From contig DFYY01000015.1 of NCBI GenBank assembly GCA_002383485.1, positions 1-58,101 on the forward strand: 58,101 nucleotides of DNA. The letters run 5' to 3'. Source of the DNA: Bacteroidales bacterium UBA4070. Its GTDB lineage: Bacteria > Bacteroidota > Bacteroidia > Bacteroidales > VadinHA17. Shown in pieces: positions 25,539 to 33,835 of the stretch (positions are counted from its first letter, which is position 1; each line of letters starts with the position of its first letter). The notes beneath the pieces were generated by a model, which saw only the letters and a list, made by a program, of their open reading frames with translations, had not been told where the DNA came from and made no database searches. The position numbers and the translations under genes were made by a program.

Positions 25539-27149
25539 CTATTTTATTAACTCTTTGATCTTTTCAATACGGCCTGCAAAGTAAGCACTTTTTTCCGGAT
25601 ATTGCAAAGAGAGTTTTTCATAAATATTTATTGCCTTTGTAAAGTAGCCCTGGCTGACGTATATCTTTGCCAGCGTTTCTGTTATGAATGTGCCCTGCTC
25701 ACTCGAGCTGTCAGCGGAGAGGTCCCTGACCGGCGGATAATCGCCAGGAGTCATCCTCTCAATGGTAGGACTGATCCTGATGAATCTCTCAATCAGGTCG
25801 GACGGTGATAGCGGTACGGCCTCACTCTCTTCATCTTCAGGTTCTTCTGATTCCAGAGGCTCATATGATTCATCGGGCTGCAGGAGTTCCTCCGGTTCTT
25901 CGGATTCCGTGGTAGTGCCAGATTCATCTGATCCGTGATACTCCTCTGGTTCCGGCGGCACTTCTGCTTCAGCAGATTCAAGCAGGATGAGAGGTTCGGT
26001 CGCTTCTTCGGGTACCGAAAATTCATCCGGGATCAGTTCAAGAAGATCCCCCGATTCTGGCAGTGGTTCAGCTTCCGATATTGCTTCTGAAGAAGGTGCC
26101 GGTTCCGCGGAAGCTGTCAGTTTGGCGGCAATGACAGGTTCTTCAGCAGGTGTCTGCCCGGTGGTGGGTATCAGTTCCGCGGCCGGCAGAGATGCTTCGA
26201 CAGGTGCAGTGACCTGTTGAGGTTCCTGCCCTTGGATAAGGTCTGATTCACCGGCTGATTCCTTCTCCTGAGGCATAACCTCCCGGTGGATCTGTTCCAG
26301 TTCTCTCAGACGGGATTCAATCTCGGCAATCAGTTCCTCCCTGGTGCGGAGGTTGGTGTCTTCCGTTACCGGAAGTTCATTCTCAACGGTCTCCTCAACT
26401 GCCCCGGGTGCAAAATAATCCTCATTGCCTAGATCAGGTACCGTTTCCCCATATCCCTCTGCAGAAAGGAACTCATCCAGGGCCGATGTCTCTTCCGGCG
26501 ACGGGACTTCTGCAATAATTGAGGCTACCTCTTCATCAGGCGGTGCCTCATCGGTAACTAACTCAGGAACGCCGGCCAGCATGCCTGCCTCTGATCCTTC
26601 ATCCGTGACCGGTTGCGGGCTAACTTCCACGGCAGGATGCCGGGCAGATTCATCAGCAGACTCCGGAATAACTTCATGGGCAGCCTGAGGGGCAAATTCC
26701 GCTGAAGGCTGCAGGGCCGATTCCCCGGAAGGGCCGGTATCAACTGCCGTTACAGCCTGCGCCGTAAATTCATCGGCAGGTTGAAGGGCAGATTCATCGG
26801 CAGGTTGAGGGGTAACTTCCTCGACAGGTTGTGCGACAACTTCATTATCAGGCCCGGCATCAACTGCAGTAACCGGTTGAAGGGCAACTGCCGATGCCGC
26901 TGCCTCGGGCGGGAGAAAGAGGTAATGATATAGAACCTCCCTGTCATTGACCGAGAGCGCTGATGACTTCAGCTGGGCATCAAAACGGATGTCAGAATTC
27001 TCCTTCAGTCCCCTGAGAAGAAGCATATGGGCGGAATGAAACCATGGAAACAGCGTGATCATCTCACGCAACTCCTCAAGGTCACCGGGACCGGGGAGGT
27101 CGATGCCTGCAATGAACCTGTTGAATTCATTCCTGTTCATAAGCGGCAT
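25539..27149 (-). CDS. Acidic repeat protein with C-terminal TPR
   Basis: 536 residues. An N-terminal globular part (about 1-90, with LFPWFHSAHMLLLRGL) resembles the first half-TPR unit seen in Bacteroidota homologues at this locus. A long Pro/Glu/Ala-rich segment follows (about 90-480). Part of it is internally repeated: VTAVDAGP and VTAVDTGP blocks and several QPADE-type units. The C-terminus (about 490-536, ETLAKIYVSQGYFTKAINIY) is a clear TPR helix pair. No signal peptide is seen. Its ATG overlaps the lptE stop by one base (TAATG). The role is unknown; position between lptE and secG hints at envelope biogenesis. Confidence 0.75.
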   Translation of the reverse strand: MPLMNRNEFNRFIAGIDLPGPGDLEELREMITLFPWFHSAHMLLLRGLKENSDIRFDAQLKSSALSVNDREVLYHYLFLPPEAAASAVALQPVTAVDAGPDNEVVAQPVEEVTPQPADESALQPADEFTAQAVTAVDTGPSGESALQPSAEFAPQAAHEVIPESADESARHPAVEVSPQPVTDEGSEAGMLAGVPELVTDEAPPDEEVASIIAEVPSPEETSALDEFLSAEGYGETVPDLGNEDYFAPGAVEETVENELPVTEDTNLRTREELIAEIESRLRELEQIHREVMPQEKESAGESDLIQGQEPQQVTAPVEASLPAAELIPTTGQTPAEEPVIAAKLTASAEPAPSSEAISEAEPLPESGDLLELIPDEFSVPEEATEPLILLESAEAEVPPEPEEYHGSDESGTTTESEEPEELLQPDESYEPLESEEPEDEESEAVPLSPSDLIERFIRISPTIERMTPGDYPPVRDLSADSSSEQGTFITETLAKIYVSQGYFTKAINIYEKLSLQYPEKSAYFAGRIEKIKELIK

Positions 27150-27664
27150 TACCAGTTGACAAACGCCCTGTTGAATATATCCTCAATAAGCATCTTTACA
27201 ATCTCTTCCGTCAAGCTGGCTTCTACAGCACTCAGGTCGAGGGCGCTGTTATAATCCTGGTAACGGGTAAAGGTCTGATCAAAGCTGTTATCCGGGTTGA
27301 AACTGTTGACATACCTGACCCGCACGGAGATGGAGAAACGGTTTGATGCGGCCTGCTCATCACCGCTGACTGTAAGGGGTTGAGTCTTGTAATCGGTGAT
27401 CTCTCCCTCGAAGCTCAGATCGCCGCCTGATGAAGCAATGTCAAGATTTGTTTGCGCCCGGCACATGTCAATGAGCGCATCAGTCACAGTCTGTGTCAGT
27501 CCCGGCACCACCAGGCTGGCCCTGTTCTGAAAGGTAGCCACACTGATGGTCTTTGCCTCAACCGGGATGGAAGCCCCGGTGAACGAGTACTTGATCTTTA
27601 CACCGCAACCGGCAGCAAGCGCCAGCAAAACCATCGGTAACAATATCCTGGTTATCCTATCCAT
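27149..27664 (-). CDS. lptE: LptE-like LPS assembly lipoprotein
   Basis: 171 residues from ATG 27664 (a TTG one codon earlier is also possible). The signal peptide ends in the lipobox LAAGC, so the protein is an outer-membrane lipoprotein. The following KIKYSFTGASIPVEAKTISV is typical of the Bacteroidota LptE family, which plugs LptD during insertion of lipopolysaccharide. The sheet-helix arrangement (TQTVTDALIDMCRAQTNL) fits. The start overlaps the end of the upstream activator gene by eight bases. It links with the lipid A genes at 36307-39628. Confidence 0.85.
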   Translation of the reverse strand: MDRITRILLPMVLLALAAGCGVKIKYSFTGASIPVEAKTISVATFQNRASLVVPGLTQTVTDALIDMCRAQTNLDIASSGGDLSFEGEITDYKTQPLTVSGDEQAASNRFSISVRVRYVNSFNPDNSFDQTFTRYQDYNSALDLSAVEASLTEEIVKMLIEDIFNRAFVNW

Positions 27665-28949
27665 CAAGCCCGTATTCCTTTATTTTCCTGTAGAGGGTTC
27701 GCTCTGAAATCCCCAGCTCGGCAGCAGCCAGCTTCCTCTTCCCGTTGTTCTTGTCAAGTGCCTTCTTTATCAGTTCCTTCTCACGGTCAGTCAGTGACAG
27801 AGATTCCTCAATCACCTCCTCGGTGTCCTCAATCACCCTGTTTTCTCTTGAAGCAATGTAGTCTACCTGTGCCGGAGGAACAGGTTCGAAGGAATCGCCG
27901 GGTACGCTTCCGGGGTTATAGAGGTTTCGCACGGACCTTGAGGCTGTATCGGCGTTCCCCTGGTTATACAGATTGCGCAGCGCCCTGGTCCCGCTTTCGG
28001 TAAGGTTACCGGACTCGTTGCTGCTGAGAAGATCATAGACCAGATTCTTCAGGTCATGCATATCGCTCTTCATATCAAAGAGCACTTTGTAAAGTATCTC
28101 CCTTTCGCTGTTGAAACCCTTGTCCTCCTTTGGGTTCCTGACCGGAACGGGAAGCCTTCCGCTCTGGAAATCGGGCAGGTATCGGGCGAGCATGACTCCG
28201 GATACCTCGCGGTCCTGCTCAATGACGGAAATCTGTTCTGTTATATTCTTAAGCTGCCTGACATTGCCCGGCCAGTAGTAATTCAGAAGCATGTCCCTTG
28301 CCTGGCTGTCAGGCCGTATGGCTGGCATCCTGTATCGCTCTGCGAAGTCAACAGCAAATTTCCTGAAGAGGAGGATGATATCTTCACCTCTCTCGCGAAG
28401 CGGTGGTATGCGTATGGGGACAGTGTTAAGGCGGTAGAAGAGGTCCTCGCGGAACCTGCCGGTGTTCACGGCCTGTATTATATCCACATTGGTTGCGGTG
28501 ATGACGCGCACGTCAGTCTTTTGCATCTTTGAGGAGCCCACCCTGATGAACTCTCCTGTCTCTAGCACCCTGAGCAGTCTGACCTGGGTGGAGAGTGGCA
28601 GTTCAGCCACCTCATCAAGGAATATGGTGCCGCCGTTGGCCACCTCAAAATAGCCTTTACGACTGTCAGTTGCCCCGGTAAAGGCACCCTTCTCATGACC
28701 AAAGAGCTCAGAATCAATCGTACCCTCAGGTATTGCGCCGCAGTTTACCGCAATGTAGGGCCCGTGTTTCCGGAGGCTGAATGTGTGGATCACCTGCGGA
28801 AATACCTCCTTGCCTGTGCCGCTTTCCCCGGTGATCAAAACAGAGAGATCCGTCGGGGCTACCTGCACGGCAATATCTATAGCCCTGTTAAGCCCCTCAT
28901 GATTGCCAATTATTCCGAATCTCTGCTTTACGCTCTGTAAATCCTTCAT
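27657..28949 (-). CDS. Sigma-54-dependent transcriptional activator (AAA+ / Fis)
   Basis: 430 residues from ATG 28949, chosen because homologues open with KDLQSVKQRFGIIGNH; an upstream ATG-like start at 28988 adds an unrelated stretch. There is no receiver domain. The AAA+ domain has Walker A GESGTGKE, the sigma-54 contact loop GAFTGA, Walker B GGTIFLDEVAELP and arginine fingers near RLNTVPIRIPPLRER. A Fis-type helix-turn-helix closes the protein (KRKLAAAELGISERTLYRKI). With no sensor domain, activity is presumably set by abundance. It heads the operon with lptE, the TPR gene and secG. Confidence 0.92.
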   Translation of the reverse strand: MKDLQSVKQRFGIIGNHEGLNRAIDIAVQVAPTDLSVLITGESGTGKEVFPQVIHTFSLRKHGPYIAVNCGAIPEGTIDSELFGHEKGAFTGATDSRKGYFEVANGGTIFLDEVAELPLSTQVRLLRVLETGEFIRVGSSKMQKTDVRVITATNVDIIQAVNTGRFREDLFYRLNTVPIRIPPLRERGEDIILLFRKFAVDFAERYRMPAIRPDSQARDMLLNYYWPGNVRQLKNITEQISVIEQDREVSGVMLARYLPDFQSGRLPVPVRNPKEDKGFNSEREILYKVLFDMKSDMHDLKNLVYDLLSSNESGNLTESGTRALRNLYNQGNADTASRSVRNLYNPGSVPGDSFEPVPPAQVDYIASRENRVIEDTEEVIEESLSLTDREKELIKKALDKNNGKRKLAAAELGISERTLYRKIKEYGLDG

Positions 28950-29102
28950 TAAAATCCAATGAACTGCGAATTTACGACTTTTTTGCATTATGGGAAAGTT
29001 GAATATCAGTTATGCGGAGTGACCCGGGCAGAACATTCAACCTTCGCTAAACATTTACCTTCCCGCATTGTTATACTCACGAAGTAAGTAACATTGAGAG
29101 AG

Positions 29103-29993
29103 ATGAATGCAGGAAGCAGGACATACTCCATAAAGGATCTGGAGAATTTCTGTGGTATAAAAGCACATACCATCAGAATGTGGGAGAAGAGGTACGGGGT
29201 CCTGACGCCTGAGAGGAGCGATTCTAACATAAGGCACTATACCGAAGAGGAGCTGAAGAAACTCATCACCATCTCCATTCTTAACCGGAACGGGATGAAG
29301 ATTTCCAAGATTGCACAGCTTACCGACAGTGAACTGCTGCGTGAAGTACTCAAGTCAGGCGCAGGAGACGATGCCGGCGACGGCAGCTTCAAACCGGGAG
29401 AACTGATCATGTCAGCACTCCGGTTCAGCGAAGAGGAGTTCCGGGAGAAACTGGGCCAGTTTGTCAGGGAAAAGGGACTGACCGATGCATACCTTCAGGT
29501 GTTTCATCCGCTGATGCAGAAGGCACGGGCCCTGTGGTTGACCGATTGCATCTCAAAACCTCAGGAACAGTTCATCCGGCATGTAATCAGGACAATCCTG
29601 ATATCCGAGGATATCACCCACGAGGTTCCGGTCAACGGACAGAGCGCAGCAATCATCAACCTTGGCAACACCGAGAGTGAAAACAACCTCGTCTTCCTCA
29701 AGTATCTTCTCCGGAAGAAAGGTTTCAACGTTGTCTATACCGAAGAAACGCTGTCGGCAGACGACATCAGGGGTATCCATTCCGTCAGGCCGTTTGCAGT
29801 ACTTGCACTGAACCTGCCCGCCTCCGAACCCAATGATGAGATCAGAGGATTCTGCAGCAGCATGGCAAAGGAGCTTGATCTGAAGCAGGTGCTGGTGCTT
29901 GGGAGATATGACACCAGCGGTTCATGGAGCAACGGCAAAACGAAAGCTGTCTGCTCTCCCGCCGGACTGGCAGAATGGGCAGACAGCCTCTGA
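29103..29993 (+). CDS. MerR-family regulator with B12-binding-like domain
   Basis: 296 residues from ATG 29103; a TTG three codons earlier is less likely. The N-terminal winged helix (about 5-75) reads YSIKDLENFCGIKAHTIRMW, then EKRYGVLTPERSDSNIRHY, a close match to the CarH/LitR-type MerR group. The C-terminal part (about 90-290) has the helical and Rossmann layout of a cobalamin-binding module (AAIINLGNTESENNLVFLKYL), but the B12 DxHxxG signature is not seen, so ligand binding is doubtful. It is divergent from the sigma-54 activator. Target genes unknown. Confidence 0.8.
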   Translation: MNAGSRTYSIKDLENFCGIKAHTIRMWEKRYGVLTPERSDSNIRHYTEEELKKLITISILNRNGMKISKIAQLTDSELLREVLKSGAGDDAGDGSFKPGELIMSALRFSEEEFREKLGQFVREKGLTDAYLQVFHPLMQKARALWLTDCISKPQEQFIRHVIRTILISEDITHEVPVNGQSAAIINLGNTESENNLVFLKYLLRKKGFNVVYTEETLSADDIRGIHSVRPFAVLALNLPASEPNDEIRGFCSSMAKELDLKQVLVLGRYDTSGSWSNGKTKAVCSPAGLAEWADSL

Positions 29994-30018
29994 AAATTAA
30001 ATAATCCCTGTTAATTGT

Positions 30019-30545
30019 TTATCTCCTGATCGCCACCACCACTGAGTCGGCAATCTTAAGTGCCGTTGTCAGTGTACTCAGGTCTGTAAACAACTCTCCG
30101 GTGGCACCTGTGGGATGACTGTGACCAATCGGCTTAAGAAGGTATCTCTCCCTGATATTTTCCATATCTATGTTTGCCTCATACACAACCGCGGGCTGCG
30201 CGTTGTTCAGGTAATTGACATTATCAGGATACCTGTCGTTAGTCCAGTACTCGTTCCAGTCCCAGTTCTGGTTAATCTCGAACATAACCCCGACCTTCTC
30301 CGGCAATGGCCCTGGGAACAAACAGGGTCTGAAGGTATTTTCCATCCTCATCTTCAAGCCAGACAGCCATGAGCGGATAATAGAGGGAGGGACCACCGTA
30401 AAACCTGAGTTCAATCTCCTCACCTGTACCTGAGGTATTGGTGACCACATCACTAAAGGTCTGCCTCTGGGACAGACGATGGTGCGCTCATACCGAAGCC
30501 TTATGTCACCCTCTCCGCTCTGATAATCATAAGTCAGGTTGGCAG
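30019..30545 (-). pseudogene. Frameshifted remnant, possibly DUF2271-like
   Basis: Three pieces of one protein can be read in two frames on the minus strand. First AISANLTYDYQSGEGDIRL..., then in another frame QTFSDVVTNTSGTGEEIEL and YPLMAVWLEDEDGKYLQTL, then back in the first frame MFEINQNWDWNEYWTNDRYP through LFTDLSTLTTALKIADSVVV to the stop. Two compensating frameshifts lie near 30470 and 30300. The start and signal peptide are missing: the 5' end runs directly into the TonB-receptor fragment. The AVWLEDEDGKY segment recalls DUF2271-type periplasmic proteins, but I am not sure of the family. Confidence 0.6.
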
Positions 30546-30968
30546 AAATGGCAGACCAATGACACCAAACAGGAACTGGAGATAGGATCTTCGTGCCGAC
30601 ACGATTAGTGAACTGCGCTCACCTGCAGGGCCATTGTAGGTCAGTCCAAGGTCAGAGGCTCCCACGGTAGCCCTGATTGACCGCTTCTCCCTGTTTCTTT
30701 CAATCATCGTGAATTCCATCACTGAGCTGAGGGCATTGCCGCGTGCGGCAGGAAAAGCTCCCGACAGGAAGTCAACCGATCTTACAAAGTCAACATTGAT
30801 GATTCCCGTCGGTCCGCCTGAGGATCCCTGGGTAGAGAGGTGGTTCAGGTAAGGTATCTCCACATTATCTATGAAGAACCTGTTCTCATTGGGCCCTCCT
30901 CACCTGACTATGACATCGTTCCTAACGGAGAAAAGGGTCATTAGCAATATAAAGGTATAATGTCTCAT
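30534..30968 (-). pseudogene. TonB-dependent receptor remnant (signal peptide and plug)
   Basis: Reading from ATG 30968: a signal peptide MRHYTFILLMTLFSV is joined directly to RNDVIVR, an in-frame TGA, then GGPNENRFFIDNVEIPYLNH and the rest of a plug domain (GIINVDFVRSVDFLSGAFPA, SARRSYLQFLFGVIG). In intact receptors about 100 residues (often a carboxypeptidase-like domain) separate signal peptide and plug, and the TGA position is normally glycine (VRGGGP). The frame ends at 30534 and the beta-barrel of several hundred residues is absent. So this is a deletion derivative, not a functional receptor. Confidence 0.85.
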
Positions 30969-31028
30969 ATTTGTTAAGATTTTATGAAACAAAAACAAAG
31001 AAAAACTGATTTTGTTTAATAAGTTTCT

Positions 31029-32015
31029 CTATTTTTTATACAAAAGATCCGTGAAGTATTTTTCCTCTTCTGACAGGTCCAGGTGGGGAGCTCTTGTTTT
31101 AAGGTCTCTGATCCTCTCAATCAATGCGTTTGCGAAGGGTGCCGTGTCCGATGTTTCAGCTGATAGCCGGTGAGCCATTGCCCGGGTTATCCTGGCAGCC
31201 TCATTCCAGAGTCTCAGCACATGTCCGGGGATAAATACGGAACTGAATTTTCCCCAGACATAATCAATGGCTGTCTCTGAAGGATGAACCATGTCGGAGG
31301 CGTAGAAACGGTAGTCACGAAGCTCATCCATGAAGATCTCGTAAGCCGGGAAGTAGCCATGGACCAGTGGGTGTCTGAGCAGCTCCTCTGCAGCGAGCAG
31401 AAGGCGGGCCTTGCTCAGCTGGTTCTCATGAGCGCCGTCGGCCAGGTGCCTGACAGGGCTGACGGTGAACCATACCCTGAGGCCAGGGTTGACAGCGGCA
31501 AGGTTGTCAAGGGTCTCCTTCCAGCGGCCGACTATCTCCTCTGATGATGCCATGGTGCGGGTGAAGAGTGATGACGGCAGCTTGTGGCAGTTGGCAACTG
31601 TGGCCCCGCTTTCCTTCAGGTTATAAATATAGGAAGTGCCAAATGTGACAAACAGGAACGAGGCTTTCCGGATGAAGCCGGATGCGGCACGGCCGGTTTC
31701 GTTAAGACGGGCAGTTAGGATATCCCTGTCGTAGGAGGAAAAAGCGGTATGGTGGTCAAGGCTCATGTAACGGTTCTGGTGAAGGTAGAGGTCCTTTTCC
31801 GTGTATACATGCTCCCCGATGAACCTGTCGAGGGCCCTTGCCACAGAGAAAGGATTAAAGAGCGTTCCGTGCGGATTGGTCATAACGGGCAGCTTGCCCG
31901 AGGCCATGCGGTACCCGATCTCTCCCGCGAAGCAGGAGCCGAGAAACATTACCGGCGTGTCATAGGTGATAGCCGCAGCCGCCGGGGGAAGTGGCACTGC
32001 AGTCAGTAGTTCCAT
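31029..32015 (-). CDS. GSCFA domain protein
   Basis: 328 residues. The defining motif is present as LGSCFAGEIG near residue 28, and the family-typical SFLFVTFGTSYIYNLKESG and FTVSPVRHLADG follow. A late DMVHPSETAIDYVW has the Asp-x-x-His pattern expected in SGNH-type hydrolases, and the GSCFA Ser could be the nucleophile, so an esterase or acyltransferase role is plausible but unproven. No signal peptide. It lies 11 bases downstream of the hydrolase gene on the same strand, suggesting one transcript. Confidence 0.9.
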   Translation of the reverse strand: MELLTAVPLPPAAAAITYDTPVMFLGSCFAGEIGYRMASGKLPVMTNPHGTLFNPFSVARALDRFIGEHVYTEKDLYLHQNRYMSLDHHTAFSSYDRDILTARLNETGRAASGFIRKASFLFVTFGTSYIYNLKESGATVANCHKLPSSLFTRTMASSEEIVGRWKETLDNLAAVNPGLRVWFTVSPVRHLADGAHENQLSKARLLLAAEELLRHPLVHGYFPAYEIFMDELRDYRFYASDMVHPSETAIDYVWGKFSSVFIPGHVLRLWNEAARITRAMAHRLSAETSDTAPFANALIERIRDLKTRAPHLDLSEEEKYFTDLLYKK

Positions 32016-32025
32016 TCAGGTTATA

Positions 32026-32838
32026 TTATATTAATGTATCCATCCATTCAGTGATGAAGTCGAAGTGTTCCTCCTTCAGCGGATCATTATGCAGCTCGTG
32101 ATAGCCGCCGTCCCAAAGCTTAAGGGTTGCCCTGGGAGCTGATCCGGCAACCTGCACCGAGCCGGATGGTGATGTGATCATGTCATCGCGACCGTGAGCC
32201 AGCAGGAGCGGCACATCTATCTCCGAAGCACGTGCCATCGTCTCCTCGGCCGCAGAGGTCATCCAGCGATACAGGCCGGCCGATATCAGACCGTGAACCA
32301 GGGGATCATTCCGATAGGCCCTGGCCACCTCCGGGTCACGGGAAAGGTATTCGATATTCAGCCCGGACGGCTGTGTCATTCCCGGCATAATGCTGCCAAC
32401 CACATTGGCCAGCAGCAGCTTGACCGCAGGAGGCGTTTCAGTGAGTATAATCCACGGTGAGGTCACAATTGCCCCGGTCACGGCAGGCTTGCGCCTGATG
32501 AGATAATTGAGAACAATTCCTCCGCCGAGGCTGTGGCCGTAGAGGAAAAGAGGTACACCCGGATAAGTTCCCTTCATCTCGAGGAGGAGAGTATCTATAG
32601 TATCATACACCTTCTCAGGCGAGGGTATAACACCCCACTGGCCCTCACTCCTGCCATGTCCCGGAAGGTCGAAGGCATTCAAGGTGACACCTCTTTCATT
32701 GAACCTTTCAGCCCACCCCGAATACCTGCCTGCGTGCTCGCCCAGGCCATGAACGAGAAGAATTGCAGCACGGGGGCCATCCTGTGCCTCAAAATTGTAA
32801 CAGGCTGTTTTTCCTGAAGGATAGTTTCTTAACTCCAT
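32026..32838 (-). CDS. Alpha/beta hydrolase, monoacylglycerol lipase-like
   Basis: 270 residues from ATG 32838 (a TTG at 32865 would add nine). The oxyanion region is LLVHGLGEHAGRYSGWAERF, the nucleophile elbow is YGHSLGGGIV, the acid is in LLAHGRDDMITSP and the catalytic His in WDGGYHELHND. This set is typical of the serine aminopeptidase S33 / monoglyceride lipase group. Likely substrate is a lysophospholipid or monoacylglycerol. There is no signal peptide. It is transcribed with the GSCFA gene. Confidence 0.88.
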   Translation of the reverse strand: MELRNYPSGKTACYNFEAQDGPRAAILLVHGLGEHAGRYSGWAERFNERGVTLNAFDLPGHGRSEGQWGVIPSPEKVYDTIDTLLLEMKGTYPGVPLFLYGHSLGGGIVLNYLIRRKPAVTGAIVTSPWIILTETPPAVKLLLANVVGSIMPGMTQPSGLNIEYLSRDPEVARAYRNDPLVHGLISAGLYRWMTSAAEETMARASEIDVPLLLAHGRDDMITSPSGSVQVAGSAPRATLKLWDGGYHELHNDPLKEEHFDFITEWMDTLI

Positions 32839-33142
32839 AAGGTTCTTTTTTGTAAATATAGTCAAATTAGGAAAAAGACAGTAACAGGGCCGTCAGTGAA
32901 TGAGATAATGAACAAAGACTCAGCATATACGTTATACCTTATATCGCTGTAAGTGTGCCTGTTGGCAGGCTAACCGCCGACACTCACACTCATTTCGTGC
33001 CAATCGGGCATCCGCTTCAATAAAATAATACCTGCTTGTCCTAATTTAGACATGCCTGACATAAGCAATTGATTTTATACATTTTACCCCTTAGAAACGG
33101 TCCCAGGTAACTCCTGTTTAACAATATTTTAAGATATTCGGA
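32839..33142. other. Gene-free divergent intergenic region
   Basis: About 300 bases between the hydrolase and the ECF sigma factor. A small stem GCCTG-TTGG-CAGGC sits inside a wider AGTGTG (32952-32957) / CACACT (32985-32990) inverted repeat. On minus, a TATATTTA box lies close to the hydrolase start. I see no RNA gene or protein gene in it. Confidence 0.4.
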
Positions 33143-33174
33143 TTTGGATATCCGATTATATTTGTTTAGTTTTG
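33143..33174 (+). promoter_or_regulatory. Promoter of the ECF sigma factor gene
   Basis: TTTG (33143-33146), exactly 20 bases, then TAGTTTTG (33167-33174): a perfect Bacteroidota housekeeping promoter. The predicted start near 33181 gives a leader of about 20 bases. An inverted repeat TCGGAT-N6-ATCCGA (33138-33155) overlaps the TTTG box and could be an operator. Confidence 0.75.
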
Positions 33175-33200
33175 TATCAACAAACGAAACAAAAAGAGAT

Positions 33201-33707
33201 ATGACTGCACAGGAATTCACAACCAGTATAATAGATCTGAAGGGCAATCTTCAGAAGTACGCTCTCAGTCTTACCCTCGACCGCGACAATGCGCTTGATC
33301 TCGTTCAGGATACTTTTTTAAAGGCTATACAGAACCAGGACAAGTTTGTGGATGCCACGAACCTCAAAGCCTGGGTTTTCACGATAATGAAAAACACCTT
33401 TATCAACAATTATCGTCGGAAGATGAGGGAAAACACGATGATGGACGGCACGCAGGAGCTTTACTACATCAACTCGCCCTCGGACAAGGGGAGCATTTCA
33501 CCCGAGTCGGCTTACGCCGGCAGCGAGATTGAGAAGGCCATTGACGCCATGCATGATGACTACCGTCTTCCTTTCCGCATGCACATTGAAGGATTCAAGT
33601 ACGAGGAGATAGCCGAGAGTCTCAACCTGAAGCTCGGCACGGTGAAGAGCCGGATTTTCTTTGCGCGCCAGAAGCTTATGAGTGTTCTTAAAGATTACAA
33701 CGGCTAG
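33201..33707 (+). CDS. ECF-type RNA polymerase sigma factor
   Basis: 168 residues from ATG 33201, 27 bases after the promoter. Region 2 contains LDLVQDTFLKAI and LKAWVFTIMKNTFINNYRR, the latter the DNA-melting and minus-10 contact helix. Region 4 reads HIEGFKYEEIAESLNLKLGT followed by VKSRIFFARQKLM, the minus-35-binding helix-turn-helix. No anti-sigma gene is adjacent, which is common for the Bacteroidota housekeeping-like ECF group. The gene has its own promoter and terminator, so it is monocistronic. Regulon unknown. Confidence 0.93.
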   Translation: MTAQEFTTSIIDLKGNLQKYALSLTLDRDNALDLVQDTFLKAIQNQDKFVDATNLKAWVFTIMKNTFINNYRRKMRENTMMDGTQELYYINSPSDKGSISPESAYAGSEIEKAIDAMHDDYRLPFRMHIEGFKYEEIAESLNLKLGTVKSRIFFARQKLMSVLKDYNG

Positions 33708-33731
33708 ATTTTTAAAATGGTACCGATGGGG

Positions 33732-33767
33732 CTGCCGGACTGCAATCGTCCGGCAGTTTCTGTTTTT
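33732..33767 (+). terminator. Intrinsic terminator after the sigma factor gene
   Basis: A perfect 9-bp stem, CTGCCGGAC (33732-33740) with GTCCGGCAG (33748-33756), 7-base loop, followed by TTTCTGTTTTT. Confidence 0.85.
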
Positions 33768-33835
33768 ACAGCAGGGTTTTTGCAAATCATGGTCATATTG
33801 CTCATTTTAAATACCTTTATATAAAATTGGATCAT

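Noticed and set aside
32952..32990. Possible small RNA or tRNA-like fold between the hydrolase and sigma genes
   Set aside because: Only one short stem within a 6-bp outer pair; no promoter, terminator or cloverleaf.
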